Part shown: positions 8,911 to 17,772 of the stretch, one piece after another
Layout: each line of letters opens with the position of its first letter
How positions within the stretch are numbered: position 1 is the first letter of the stretch
Assembly (NCBI RefSeq): GCF_024339125.1
Contig: NZ_CP101417.1
Location: 1,612,001 to 1,676,000, forward strand
DNA from: Xanthomonas hortorum
GTDB lineage: Bacteria > Pseudomonadota > Gammaproteobacteria > Xanthomonadales > Xanthomonadaceae
Direction of reading: 5' to 3'
Length of the DNA: 64,000 nt
Position numbers and translations under genes: made by a program
Notes under the pieces: generated by a model
Database searches by the model: none
Seen by the model: only the letters and a program-made list of their open reading frames with translations
What the model was told of the DNA's origin: nothing

Positions 8911-10095
8911 ATGCAGTACAACCCCAAGGGTCCAGCAACGCGCTTGCGTTTCGGTTTGGCCCTCATCGGCGCCGTCATGGCGCTGCCCGCACTTGCTGCA
9001 TGCGACACCCGCAGCAATTCGCTCAAGCACGCCTACGCCGACGGCTTCCTGATCGGCACTGCCGTCAATGCAGACATCGTCTCCGGCAAGGACGCCGCTT
9101 CTGCCGCGCTCGTGGCGTGTCACTTCAAGGCCATCACCGCCGAGAACGTGATGAAGGCCGAGGTGGTTGCTCCACGTCCGGGCGTGTTCGACTTCAGTGC
9201 TGCTGATGCTTTCGTTGCCTACGGACGCAGCCGTGACATGTTCGTGATCGGCCACACCCTGGTGTGGCACAACCAGACCCCGGACTGGTTCTTCGTCGAT
9301 GCGCAGGGCAACCCCAACACCGCAGACGCGCAGCTGGAACGCATGCGCGCGCATATCGAACGCGTGGCAGGGCGCTACGCGGGCAAAGTGCAGGCCTGGG
9401 ATGTGGTCAACGAGATCATCGACGAGGACGGCAGTTACCGCGCTACCAACTGGGTGCAGCGCGTCGGCGATGGCGACACCGTAGTGCGCAATGCCCTCAC
9501 TTTCGCGCAGCGTTATGCACCCGATGCGCAGCTGTATTACAACGACTTCAATGCCTGGCGTCCTGCCAAGCGCGACGGCATCGTGCGCATGGTCAAGATG
9601 CTGCGGCAATCCGGTATCCGCATCGATGGCGTCGGCATGCAAGGACACTGGGGGCTCGACTATCCCAGCCTGCGCGATATCGAAGACGCCATCGACGCTT
9701 ACGCCGCGCTCGGCATCAAAGTCATGATCACCGAGCTGGATGTCGACGTGCTGCCGCTCACCAAGGAAGGCCAGGTTATCGGCACCGGGCTTGCGCACAA
9801 GCAGTTCCAGCTGCCGGAATTCAAGCGCTTTCTCGACCCGTATCGCGATGGCTTGCCATCCGAAGTGCAGGCGCAACTACGCGATCGCTATGCCGAACTG
9901 TTCGCGCTGTTCTGGCGCAAGCGCGACAAGCTCGCCCGCGTCAGTGTCTGGGGCGTTACCGACGGGATGTCATGGAAGAACGATTACCCCGTGCCAGGCC
10001 GTACCAACTACCCGTTGCTGTTCGATCGCAAGCATCGGCCCAAACCCGCATTGGATGCGGTGTTGGCGGTGCCTGCGGACTCAAGCGCGCGATAG
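8911..10095 (+). CDS. xyn10A: GH10 endo-1,4-beta-xylanase, predicted lipoprotein
   Basis: Second GH10 xylanase of the locus, 394 residues. The leader ends in LPALAAC with Cys31, a lipobox, so the mature enzyme is probably an outer-membrane lipoprotein rather than free. Family motifs: FKAITAENVMKAE (72-84), GHTLVWHNQTPDWF (114-127), acid/base E168 in WDVVNEIIDED and nucleophile E275 in ITELDVDVL. ATG 8911 has AGGA about eight bases upstream. An alternative ATG at 8860 overlaps the GH2 stop as TGATG and would extend the leader by 17 residues. The paralogue at 3533 is shorter and not lipidated, suggesting division between surface-bound and released cutting. Family is certain; the start is likely but not proven. 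Confidence 0.91.
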   Translation: MQYNPKGPATRLRFGLALIGAVMALPALAACDTRSNSLKHAYADGFLIGTAVNADIVSGKDAASAALVACHFKAITAENVMKAEVVAPRPGVFDFSAADAFVAYGRSRDMFVIGHTLVWHNQTPDWFFVDAQGNPNTADAQLERMRAHIERVAGRYAGKVQAWDVVNEIIDEDGSYRATNWVQRVGDGDTVVRNALTFAQRYAPDAQLYYNDFNAWRPAKRDGIVRMVKMLRQSGIRIDGVGMQGHWGLDYPSLRDIEDAIDAYAALGIKVMITELDVDVLPLTKEGQVIGTGLAHKQFQLPEFKRFLDPYRDGLPSEVQAQLRDRYAELFALFWRKRDKLARVSVWGVTDGMSWKNDYPVPGRTNYPLLFDRKHRPKPALDAVLAVPADSSAR

Positions 10096-10170
10096 GCGAG
10101 TTGCTAGCGCTCTGGAAAACCTGCACAGCCATGATGGCATCATGGCCCGACTTCGATACCGGACTTCCCG

Positions 10171-11208
10171 ATGCGCTTGCCGCCCTATCTGTTGTTGGCC
10201 GTTCCGTTGCTGGTGGTCCTTGCTGCCTGCACCAGGAAAGACGCACCGCCGCCGCGCTTTCCTGTCATCGGGCAGTTGAAAACCTTCGATCGCAGTTTTA
10301 GTGATGTGATCGCAAGCGACGCGCGCATCGAAAAGCTTACCGAAGGCTTCACCTGGTCCGAGGGTCTCGCATGGGTGCGCAACGGCGGCTATCTGTTGTT
10401 CACCGATGTGCCGGAAAACAAGCTCTATCGTTGGTCCGAAGATGCAGGGCTATCGGTCTTTCTGTCGCCTTCCGGTTACAGCGGCCCGGAGCAGGCCACG
10501 CTGCGCGAGGCAGGCGCCAACGGCCTGTATGCCGAACCGGGCGGCACTGTGTTGTTGGCGGACTCCGGCACGCGCATCGTCGCCAGGCTCGACCCGGCCA
10601 CGCGCAAGAAGACACCGCTGGCGACGCAGTTCGAAGGCCACCGCTTCAACAGTCCCAACGATCTGGTCCGCCGCAGCGACGGCGTGGTGTTCTTCACCGA
10701 CCCGCCGTACGGTCTCAAAGGCATGAACGACTCGCCGGTCAAGGAGCTGCGCTTCAACGGCGTCTATCGCCTGGACACCGACGGCAGCGTGCATCTGCTC
10801 GATGACAGCCTCAGCCTTCCCAATGGCATCGCGCTCTCGCCCGACGAGCGCACCTTGTATGTGGCCAACTCCGATCCGCAGCGCCCGATCTGGATGGCCT
10901 ATGCGCTCGACGCAACCGGTGCGGTGACCGGCAAGCGCGTGTTCGCCGATGCCTCCGATCTGGTTGCAAAGGACGCCCCCGGCCTGCCCGACGGCATGGC
11001 GGTTTCCGCCGACGGCCACCTGTTCGCCACTGGCCCCGGCGGCGTCATCGTCTTCTCCCCCGACGGCCGCCGGCTGGGCCGCATCGAAACCGGCGAGCCG
11101 ATCTCCAACTGCGCCTTCGGCAACGACGGCCACACGCTCTACATGACCTCGCACGCGATGCTGACGCGCGTGCGGGTGAAGGCGCTTGGCTTGCAGTTTG
11201 CCCGCTAA
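10171..11208 (+). CDS. SMP-30/gluconolactonase-like lipoprotein
   Basis: 345-residue protein of the SMP-30/gluconolactonase/LRE-like beta-propeller family. The leader MRLPPYLLLAVPLLVVLAAC ends in a lipobox with Cys20, predicting a lipoprotein. Family segments include FTWSEGLAWVRNGGYLLFTD near residue 60, FNSPNDLVRRSDGVVFFTDP near 160-175 and SLPNGIALSPDERTLYVANS near 215, with the expected metal-ligand Glu, Asn and Asp positions. It closes the first xylan operon, 75 bases after the GH10 lipoprotein. It may hydrolyse a sugar lactone in the periplasm, but the reaction is inferred from family only. Confidence 0.83.
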   Translation: MRLPPYLLLAVPLLVVLAACTRKDAPPPRFPVIGQLKTFDRSFSDVIASDARIEKLTEGFTWSEGLAWVRNGGYLLFTDVPENKLYRWSEDAGLSVFLSPSGYSGPEQATLREAGANGLYAEPGGTVLLADSGTRIVARLDPATRKKTPLATQFEGHRFNSPNDLVRRSDGVVFFTDPPYGLKGMNDSPVKELRFNGVYRLDTDGSVHLLDDSLSLPNGIALSPDERTLYVANSDPQRPIWMAYALDATGAVTGKRVFADASDLVAKDAPGLPDGMAVSADGHLFATGPGGVIVFSPDGRRLGRIETGEPISNCAFGNDGHTLYMTSHAMLTRVRVKALGLQFAR

Positions 11209-11227
11209 AAAGTGGTTTTTGGCGGGC
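11200..11227 (+). terminator. Hairpin terminator of the first xylan operon
   Basis: GCCCGC (11200-11205) pairs with GCGGGC (11222-11227). Inside that stem an A-run pairs with TTTTT around a GTGG loop. The hairpin overlaps the last codons and stop of the SMP-30-like gene, so transcription probably ends right there. Confidence 0.65.
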
Positions 11228-11376
11228 ATTGCGCGCGTCGCTCAAGTGTTGGAGCGGCCCGCAATGCCAGTCGTTTCCATCGATGTTGGATTGAACTCGT
11301 GCTGCAGCCTCGCGCTTACATTCTGCGATACGTGATTTGAACTTAAGGCATGCAAGGCGCGTAACACCTCTCGACC

Positions 11377-11742
11377 TTAAACACTCGAACCGCCATTGCG
11401 ATCAGGTTTCTTGAGAGCGACGAACGTTCCGGAAAGAAAGAAAAGGCAGATAACCAGAAGGAAGACGACACGGAGCCAATAATCCACCGGGTCGGCAGCG
11501 ATATCGTAAGTCACACCACCACATCGCCTGCCGAGGCATTTGACTTCACCCGTCGAAAGCGCCTCCAACAGAAAAACTGCCGGAAAACTTGCAAGTAGCC
11601 CGGCCATGAGGCCGCCGAACGCGGCCTTCACACGACTCCTGGGGCGCGCGTGCCGGCCCCAGAAGTAACGCCAGCAGATCCAGCCGATGATCAATGCCGT
11701 CACGCCAAGGAGAAGCAGCGCGTAAGGAGGTACAGGTGTCAT
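11377..11742 (-). CDS. Small predicted membrane protein, function unknown
   Basis: 121 residues with three hydrophobic segments: about 7-26 (PYALLLLGVTALIIGWICW), 42-60 (FGGLMAGLLASFPAVFLLEA) and 88-108 (WLRVVFLLVICLFFLSGTFV). A cysteine pair, CLGRRC, lies in the loop between the second and third. I do not recognise a family. It is transcribed in the same direction as the kelch gene upstream with a gap of about 50 bases, so the two could be co-transcribed. Composition is somewhat less GC-rich than its neighbours. Existence as a gene is likely from its coherent membrane topology; function unknown. Confidence 0.6.
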   Translation of the reverse strand: MTPVPPYALLLLGVTALIIGWICWRYFWGRHARPRSRVKAAFGGLMAGLLASFPAVFLLEALSTGEVKCLGRRCGGVTYDIAADPVDYWLRVVFLLVICLFFLSGTFVALKKPDRNGGSSV

Positions 11743-11794
11743 TGGTCCATATGCTTCGACAGATTCGTAGTGGCGAAGTCACTATAAGCAACTA

Positions 11795-12832
11795 CTAATC
11801 CGCGCTGTGTTTACTATCCAGTACCAGTAGATCATCCAATTCCGGCCCGCCACCACGATTGGCGCTCCCCGCAACCAGATAGAGATCGCCGTCGATGGTT
11901 GCGGCCTGTGTGCCATGACGCCCTTGCGGCAACGCAGCCAGCGTCTTCCAGGTGGCGGTGGCCGGGTCGTAGGCCTCGACTTCGTCGTGTGCTTTGACCT
12001 GGCGCGTACTCTCGCCGCCCATCACCAGCAGCTGGCCATCGCGTGCGATGGCGGCGGTACCTGCGCGTGGGGTCGGTAACGCAGCCGGGGCGACAGTCCA
12101 GGTGCCGCGTTCGATGTTGTAGATATCGACCTCGCCGATTGTCTGCGCCAGGGTGTTGCCACTTTCATGCGCCGAGCGTCGTCCACCGGCCGCATACAAC
12201 TTGCCATCGATCACCACCGCGTGGAAATGGTCGCGCGCACGTGGTGCATCGGCCAGTTGCGTCCATTGCTGCGTTTTCGTATCGAACGCATCCAGCCATG
12301 GCACATAGCCGCTCATGTGGCCGCGCGTATTGCCGCCAACCAGGTACAGCACGCCATCGTGTTCTACCGTTCCGGCAGCGCCGCGGCGGCGATCCTTCGG
12401 GATCTCCGCGCCCACCTGCCAGCGATCGGTGGCAGGGTCGTAGATCAACAGGTGGGTCAGCGCGGCTTCTTCCGGATAGTCGCCGGTCAGGCCGCCGACG
12501 AAGTAGAGTTTTCCCGAAGACACCACCGCCTGTGCGTGGCTCACTGCCAGCGGCGGCGGGCTGCCTTTGGACCAGCGGCGCGTCTTGGTATCGAAGATGT
12601 CCAAGGGCCGATCATCGCGCCCACCGATCAGGTAAAGACGGTCACCGATGGCGACCAGGCTGTTCTCGTGACGCGCATGCGGCTTGCCTTCGCCAGAAAC
12701 ATTCTTCCACTGCGCAGCAGCTTGCGCCGCCGGCACTCCAGGCGCATGCACCGTAGTCTGGGCAAACGCAGGTACGCATGCGCATGCAAGCAACAGAACA
12801 GCCACACGGAATGCGTTCGCTGACGGTGTCAT
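11795..12832 (-). CDS. Secreted kelch-repeat beta-propeller protein
   Basis: 345 residues with a clear signal peptide (about 1-24, ending VPAFAQ). The rest is five to six kelch repeats, each with a Gly-Gly pair followed by spaced Tyr and Trp, for example DRLYLIGGRDDRPLDIFD, KLYFVGGLTGDY, VLYLVGGNTRGH, KLYAAGGRRSAH and QLLVMGGEST. Such propellers act in carbohydrate or protein binding, or as enzymes of the N-acetylneuraminate epimerase type. No catalytic signature could be identified here. It is predicted periplasmic. It lies between the xylan genes and the lactate genes and is not obviously linked to either. Confidence 0.85.
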   Translation of the reverse strand: MTPSANAFRVAVLLLACACVPAFAQTTVHAPGVPAAQAAAQWKNVSGEGKPHARHENSLVAIGDRLYLIGGRDDRPLDIFDTKTRRWSKGSPPPLAVSHAQAVVSSGKLYFVGGLTGDYPEEAALTHLLIYDPATDRWQVGAEIPKDRRRGAAGTVEHDGVLYLVGGNTRGHMSGYVPWLDAFDTKTQQWTQLADAPRARDHFHAVVIDGKLYAAGGRRSAHESGNTLAQTIGEVDIYNIERGTWTVAPAALPTPRAGTAAIARDGQLLVMGGESTRQVKAHDEVEAYDPATATWKTLAALPQGRHGTQAATIDGDLYLVAGSANRGGGPELDDLLVLDSKHSAD

Positions 12833-13085
12833 GGAAGGTCGCTCTCTGAGTGCGAAGTGCAGTGAGTGTATCGGTATCGCGATGAGGCAGCCTGCGAGGC
12901 CGTGCAGGACTTCTCAAGCAAAAAAATGCTGGGCGCATGCCATGGCGGACTCAACAAATACGCGTGCTTGATCGCTCGGCGACGGCAGAGCACGGCGTGC
13001 GCTTGAAGCAACCCACGCGTCGCGCTGAAAAGGAGCGTGCCGGTGCATTCGAAAAATCAATGCAGCCAGCACGCAGCGACTGCTT

Positions 13086-14708
13086 TCACTGCAACACCAT
13101 CGACAACAGCCACGTACAAAGGCACACATACGCAAGCAGCCCAAGACTTGCGGCCAAGGTGGTGCGCATGATCGCCGACTCCTGCCCCACCAACTTGACC
13201 GCAGCCGCGGCAATGGCGATCGATTGCGGCGAGACCAGTTTCGCCATCACGCCGCCTGCGGTGTTGGCGGCCACTAGCAACGCGGCAGGCACGCCGATCT
13301 GCGCTGCCGTTACCGCCTGCAGGTGCGCAAACAAGGTATTGCTGTTGACCACCGAGCCGGTGATGAACACGCCCATCCAGCCGATGACCGGCGACAACAA
13401 CGGAAACACGCCTCCCGCCTGCGCCAAAGCGAGCCCAATGGAAGAAGACGCGCCCGAATAATTGGTGACATAAGCCACCGCCATCACCAGCGACACGGTG
13501 GCCAGCGGCTTCCACATCTCTCTCGCAGACTGGGCGAGCTCACCTGAGGCCGAACGCAGGTTCAAGCGCGGCGAGAGCAGCACAGTGAGCACCGCCGCGA
13601 TCAGGATTGCGGTACCGGAAGCGTTGAGCCAACCAACGTTCCACACCGCAGGCAGCGTGCGCACGCTGGCGACCAGTGGCGGAACTTCCTGCACGCGTTG
13701 ATCGAGCAGGCCGATGGGCAGATGCAACACCGTGGCCGCAAGCGCGCCATCTGCGGCAAACAGCGCCTTGAAGGCCGGCAAACTCCACACCAGGATTGCG
13801 CCGGTGAGGATGTAGAACGGCGACCATGCCAGCAGCACCTGCTTGAGCGTCCAGCGTTGCGTGGAGCAGGGCGGAGCCTGCGCTTCGCGGTAGATGCGCT
13901 TGGGGCGCCAGAACCGCATGAAGAGTGCCAGCCCGCCCATGCCGGCCAGCGGGCCGAGAATGTCCACCAGTTCCGGCCCCAGCAGGTACAAGGTCAACGT
14001 CTGCACGCCACTGAACACTACGCCGACAAACAGCAGCACCGGCCAGGTCTCGCGCACGCCACGCCACCCATCGAGCATCGCCACCAGCCCCGCAGGCACG
14101 AACACTGCACAGACCTGCACCAATGCCATCAGCATCAGCGACATCTCGTCCAGGCGCACGCCGCCCTGCTGCGCGCCGACCAGTACCGGGATGCCGATCG
14201 CACCGTAGGCGCCCGCTGCGCCGTTGGCCAGCAGGCACAACATCGCTGCCTTGAGCGGACGGAAGCCCAGCTCCACCAGCAGTGCCGCGCAGATGGCAAT
14301 CGGCACGCCGAAGCCTGCAGCGCCTTCCAGAAATCCGCCGAAGCAGAACGCGATGAGCAACACCTGGATGCGTTGGTCTTCGGACACCGTGGCGATGCTG
14401 CCGCGGATCACCTCGAACTTGCCACTGCGGATCGCCAGCTTGTACAGCCACACCGCCATCAGCACGATGAAACCGATCGGGAAGATGCCGTTCGCAATCC
14501 CAAGCAGCGCGGCGCCCACGATGCTGGCCATGGGCATGCCGAACACCAGCGACGACACCGCCACCGAGACCAGCACCGCCAGGGACGCAGCGGTCAGCCC
14601 CTTGAGCCGCAGTACCGTCAGCGCCAGCAAAAAGAACACCACCGGCAAGGCAGCCAGCAAGGCCGAGAGGTTGGCGTTACCGAGCGGGTCGTAGAGTTGT
14701 TGCCACAT
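13086..14708 (-). CDS. lldP: L-lactate permease
   Basis: Inner-membrane lactate:proton symporter of the LctP family, 540 residues, close to the usual 550. The N-terminus MWQQLYDPLGN and the segments FGGFLEGAAGFGVPIAIC and TNYSGASSSIGLALAQAG are family hallmarks, and at least twelve hydrophobic segments are visible. The ATG at 14708 is chosen over an upstream in-frame start because MWQQLYDP is the conserved family N-terminus. It lies 38 bases downstream of the D-lactate dehydrogenase gene on the same strand, a probable two-gene operon for lactate exchange. Confidence 0.94.
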   Translation of the reverse strand: MWQQLYDPLGNANLSALLAALPVVFFLLALTVLRLKGLTAASLAVLVSVAVSSLVFGMPMASIVGAALLGIANGIFPIGFIVLMAVWLYKLAIRSGKFEVIRGSIATVSEDQRIQVLLIAFCFGGFLEGAAGFGVPIAICAALLVELGFRPLKAAMLCLLANGAAGAYGAIGIPVLVGAQQGGVRLDEMSLMLMALVQVCAVFVPAGLVAMLDGWRGVRETWPVLLFVGVVFSGVQTLTLYLLGPELVDILGPLAGMGGLALFMRFWRPKRIYREAQAPPCSTQRWTLKQVLLAWSPFYILTGAILVWSLPAFKALFAADGALAATVLHLPIGLLDQRVQEVPPLVASVRTLPAVWNVGWLNASGTAILIAAVLTVLLSPRLNLRSASGELAQSAREMWKPLATVSLVMAVAYVTNYSGASSSIGLALAQAGGVFPLLSPVIGWMGVFITGSVVNSNTLFAHLQAVTAAQIGVPAALLVAANTAGGVMAKLVSPQSIAIAAAAVKLVGQESAIMRTTLAASLGLLAYVCLCTWLLSMVLQ

Positions 14709-14746
14709 GGTCGGGCCTGCGCGGGTGGTGAACGGAAAAGGTGACG

Positions 14747-15751
<1,005 letters not shown>

Positions 15752-15774
15752 GCAGAGAACTCCATAGGTGCGAG

Positions 15775-15846
15775 AACACGGTAGCTCACCAGCCGCCACG
15801 CGTCTTGCACCGTGTTTCGCCAACCAGTGCAAACACGGTTAGCTCA
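15775..15846. repeat. Three AACACGG repeats upstream of ldhA
   Basis: AACACGGTAGCTCA (15775-15788) and AACACGGTTAGCTCA (15832-15846) are direct repeats, with an inverted CCGTGTT (15810-15816) between them. Their place 24-95 bases upstream of the ldhA start suggests a binding-site array for an unidentified regulator. No other feature was seen in the gap to 15985. Confidence 0.35.
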
Positions 15847-15985
15847 AGCGACCGCATGAAGTCAGCCTGGCACTGAGCTTCGCCTCTGCATATCGAGTTC
15901 CAACACTAGGCGAATACACATCTGCGAACCGGCCTGGTAGCTGTGCCGCGCGGGCTGTTGATCGGCGATCAACACGCCGCGCTGG

Positions 15986-16144
15986 TCACAGAGCCGGACG
16001 CGTCCGCTTGCTCTCGCCACGGCAACGGTCGGAACAATACTTCACCTCGTCCCACACGCGCTCCCACTTCTTGCGCCAACGAAACGGCCGCCCGCAGTGC
16101 ATGCAGGGTTTTTCCGGCAACTCGTGTTTCTTGCGCATGGCCAT
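15986..16144 (-). CDS. DUF2256 family zinc-ribbon-like small protein
   Basis: 52-residue protein beginning [14 protein letters not shown]. It carries the DUF2256 pattern [14 protein letters not shown] followed by [11 protein letters not shown], i.e. two Cys-x2/3-Cys pairs that probably bind zinc. The length fits the family (about 50). Function of the family is not established; members often lie beside photolyase or cryptochrome genes, which are absent here. A longer in-frame start at 16201 would add 19 residues with no family similarity, so the internal ATG is preferred. Confidence 0.75.
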   Translation of the reverse strand: MAMRKKHELPEKPCMHCGRPFRWRKKWERVWDEVKYCSDRCRGESKRTRPAL

Positions 16145-16298
16145 GCGGGTTTCAGACCTGACGGAACATGGATGGGAGCAAAGGTGAGCCAAGCATGTCA
16201 TGTTGAGCGACGTGGCGTAGCTGTCTTCTTAGCTGCGTAGGTTTCAAGCCGCTCAAACATAACGCAGGTACCTTTCTGCCATTCGCGCCGGACCAGGC

Positions 16299-16332
16299 AG
16301 TTCCCCCTCTCCCTTGCACGGGAGAAGGGGCG
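16299..16332. repeat. Dispersed CCCTCTCCC...GGGAGA palindromic repeat, degenerate copy
   Basis: A CCCCCTCTCCC arm and a GGGAGAAGGGG arm separated by TTGCAC form a short inverted repeat. The same motif recurs near 21005-21032 and in the tandem block at 56448-56722. Confidence 0.5.
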
Positions 16333-16365
16333 CAAAGCGCCGGATGAGCGCGCGCTCAAAGCGTG

Positions 16366-16755
16366 TCACCTTCGGCGTGGTCTTGCCGCAGGAATAGCGG
16401 GCGCCACGCGGCTGATCAACAACACGCCACGCCCCACTGTAACCCGCAGCGCATCGCCGACAGCAAAACCGCATTGCTCCAACCAACGCCCGGACAGCCG
16501 CAGCTTGGGCACCGCGCAGCCAACCACATCTTCGGCACGCCGCACGTTGTAGTGCTGGCGGCTCATGGTGACCTGGTCCGGGATGCGGAAGTACGGTTTG
16601 CGTAACGGCGGCGTAGGCGCAAGCGATGGATCGATCAATGTCTCATCAGTAGTACTGGTAAAGACCGGACTCTGCTTTGCCGTCTTGCGTACAACGGAGG
16701 TGCGTTTGGCGGGCGATGCAGAGCTTGCACGGGCTGTTGCTTTGGGACGTGTCAT
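16366..16755 (-). CDS. SymE-family toxin-like protein
   Basis: 129 residues. The C-terminal part, PKLRLSGRWLEQCGFAVGDA followed by LRVTVGRGVLLIS, matches the SymE toxin family (swapped-hairpin AbrB-like fold; E. coli SymE is SOS-induced and countered by antisense RNA SymR). The N-terminal half is Ser/Ala/Lys-rich and low-complexity. ATG 16755 has AAGGAG at proper distance, MTRPKATARASS. A longer frame to 17010 lacks any family similarity. It lies in an accessory patch with a UDG-like gene and an IS. Family assignment is good. Toxicity, and any antisense RNA over its leader, are inferences. Confidence 0.8.
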   Translation of the reverse strand: MTRPKATARASSASPAKRTSVVRKTAKQSPVFTSTTDETLIDPSLAPTPPLRKPYFRIPDQVTMSRQHYNVRRAEDVVGCAVPKLRLSGRWLEQCGFAVGDALRVTVGRGVLLISRVAPAIPAARPRRR

Positions 16756-17154
16756 ATCGAACTCCTTGTGCGATAGGAAGTCCGCCGCATCGCTGTCAAT
16801 CGAGGTGGCGGACGGCATGCGGTTGACAGACCGGCCACAAGGTACCGGCAGACCTTTCGGTCTCCGCACACCGCCCGCCATAGAGCGGGCACGCTCCCCA
16901 ACGCAGACATCGGGCAAAGAAAAAGCGCCGACATCGTGCAATGGGCGCTGGTGCGCCTTGTGGTTTCGGACTGTCAAATCCGGCTGCGGAATGTGCCGCA
17001 GCACCCTCATCTTGCTACCTGCCGATGAAGTGAGTCAACAGATATCGACCCGACCCCGAAAGGCCTACGGTTCGAAAGACAGTTGGTATATTGAGGTACG
17101 TCAAATCCACCTCGCTAGTCAGCCAAACTCAGGCGTTGATCGAAACCAAATATC
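16756..17154. other. Non-coding stretch between SymE-like and UDG-like genes
   Basis: No convincing protein gene. It holds small hairpins: AGACC with GGTCT near 16850-16862, and GCCCGC (16873-16878) with GCGGGC (16885-16890). A TTGACA-like hexamer is at 16823-16828. It includes the 5' leader of the SymE-like gene, the place where a SymR-type antisense RNA would be expected. No such RNA can be demonstrated from sequence alone. Confidence 0.4.
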
Positions 17155-17772
17155 ATGGACGCACCCAAGTCACTTGCTTCTCCTGCGGTTAGGCAAGCGC
17201 GCTTCGGCATGCTGCAGCAACTACATGTGCTGGCGCTAACAAGGTACGTCGAGTCGTTGAGACTTGAGATGGGTAGCGAGTACGGTATTCCGTACTTCGA
17301 TCCGCTCGATGGCGGCACGGACGCTGAGTGTTTGTTCCTTCTCGAAGCTCCAGGACCCAAAGCCATCGCTACTGGCTTTGTGTCTCGAAATAATCCAGAT
17401 GAAACGGCAAAGAATTTTTTTCAATTGAATAGGGATGCTGGACTTGAGCGGAAGCGTACCGTTGTCTGGAACATCGTGCCGTGGTACATCGGGTCTGGAA
17501 CAAAGATCCGTCCAGCGACGACGCGAGATCTAGGTCAAGCTGCACCTGCATTAGCAAACCTGCTTACGCTCCTGCCAGCAGTCCACACGATAGTGTTAGT
17601 TGGTAAGAAGGCAATGCTGGCGCGGGCAGCAGTCACTAATCTTGCGCCATCCGCTGGGATTCATTCGATGCTGCATCCGAGCCCGATGTTTGTGAACCGG
17701 GCTCGCGGAAATCGGAAACTTCTTCTGAATCAACTTGCAGTGGTCGTCGCTGGAATCCACGCCAAGAGCTAA
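17155..17772 (+). CDS. Uracil-DNA-glycosylase-superfamily protein
   Basis: 205 residues. FLLEAPGPKA (about 61-70) resembles motif A of the UDG superfamily (GEAPG type), NIVPWYIG (about 106-113) is the central motif, and a late MLHPSP resembles motif B (HPS). This suggests DNA or nucleotide-base processing but not a classical Ung. There is no four-cysteine iron-sulfur pattern as in family 4 enzymes. Base composition is lower in GC than flanking core genes. The gene ends AAG AGC TAA, with the stop codon inside the CTAA target duplication of the adjacent IS, so the IS landed exactly at its stop. The protein is probably intact. Confidence 0.72.
   Translation: MDAPKSLASPAVRQARFGMLQQLHVLALTRYVESLRLEMGSEYGIPYFDPLDGGTDAECLFLLEAPGPKAIATGFVSRNNPDETAKNFFQLNRDAGLERKRTVVWNIVPWYIGSGTKIRPATTRDLGQAAPALANLLTLLPAVHTIVLVGKKAMLARAAVTNLAPSAGIHSMLHPSPMFVNRARGNRKLLLNQLAVVVAGIHAKS

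Noticed and set aside
16253-16486. 77-residue minus-strand frame overlapping the SymE-like gene
   Set aside because: Arg-rich shadow frame over the SymE-like gene and a repeat; no features.
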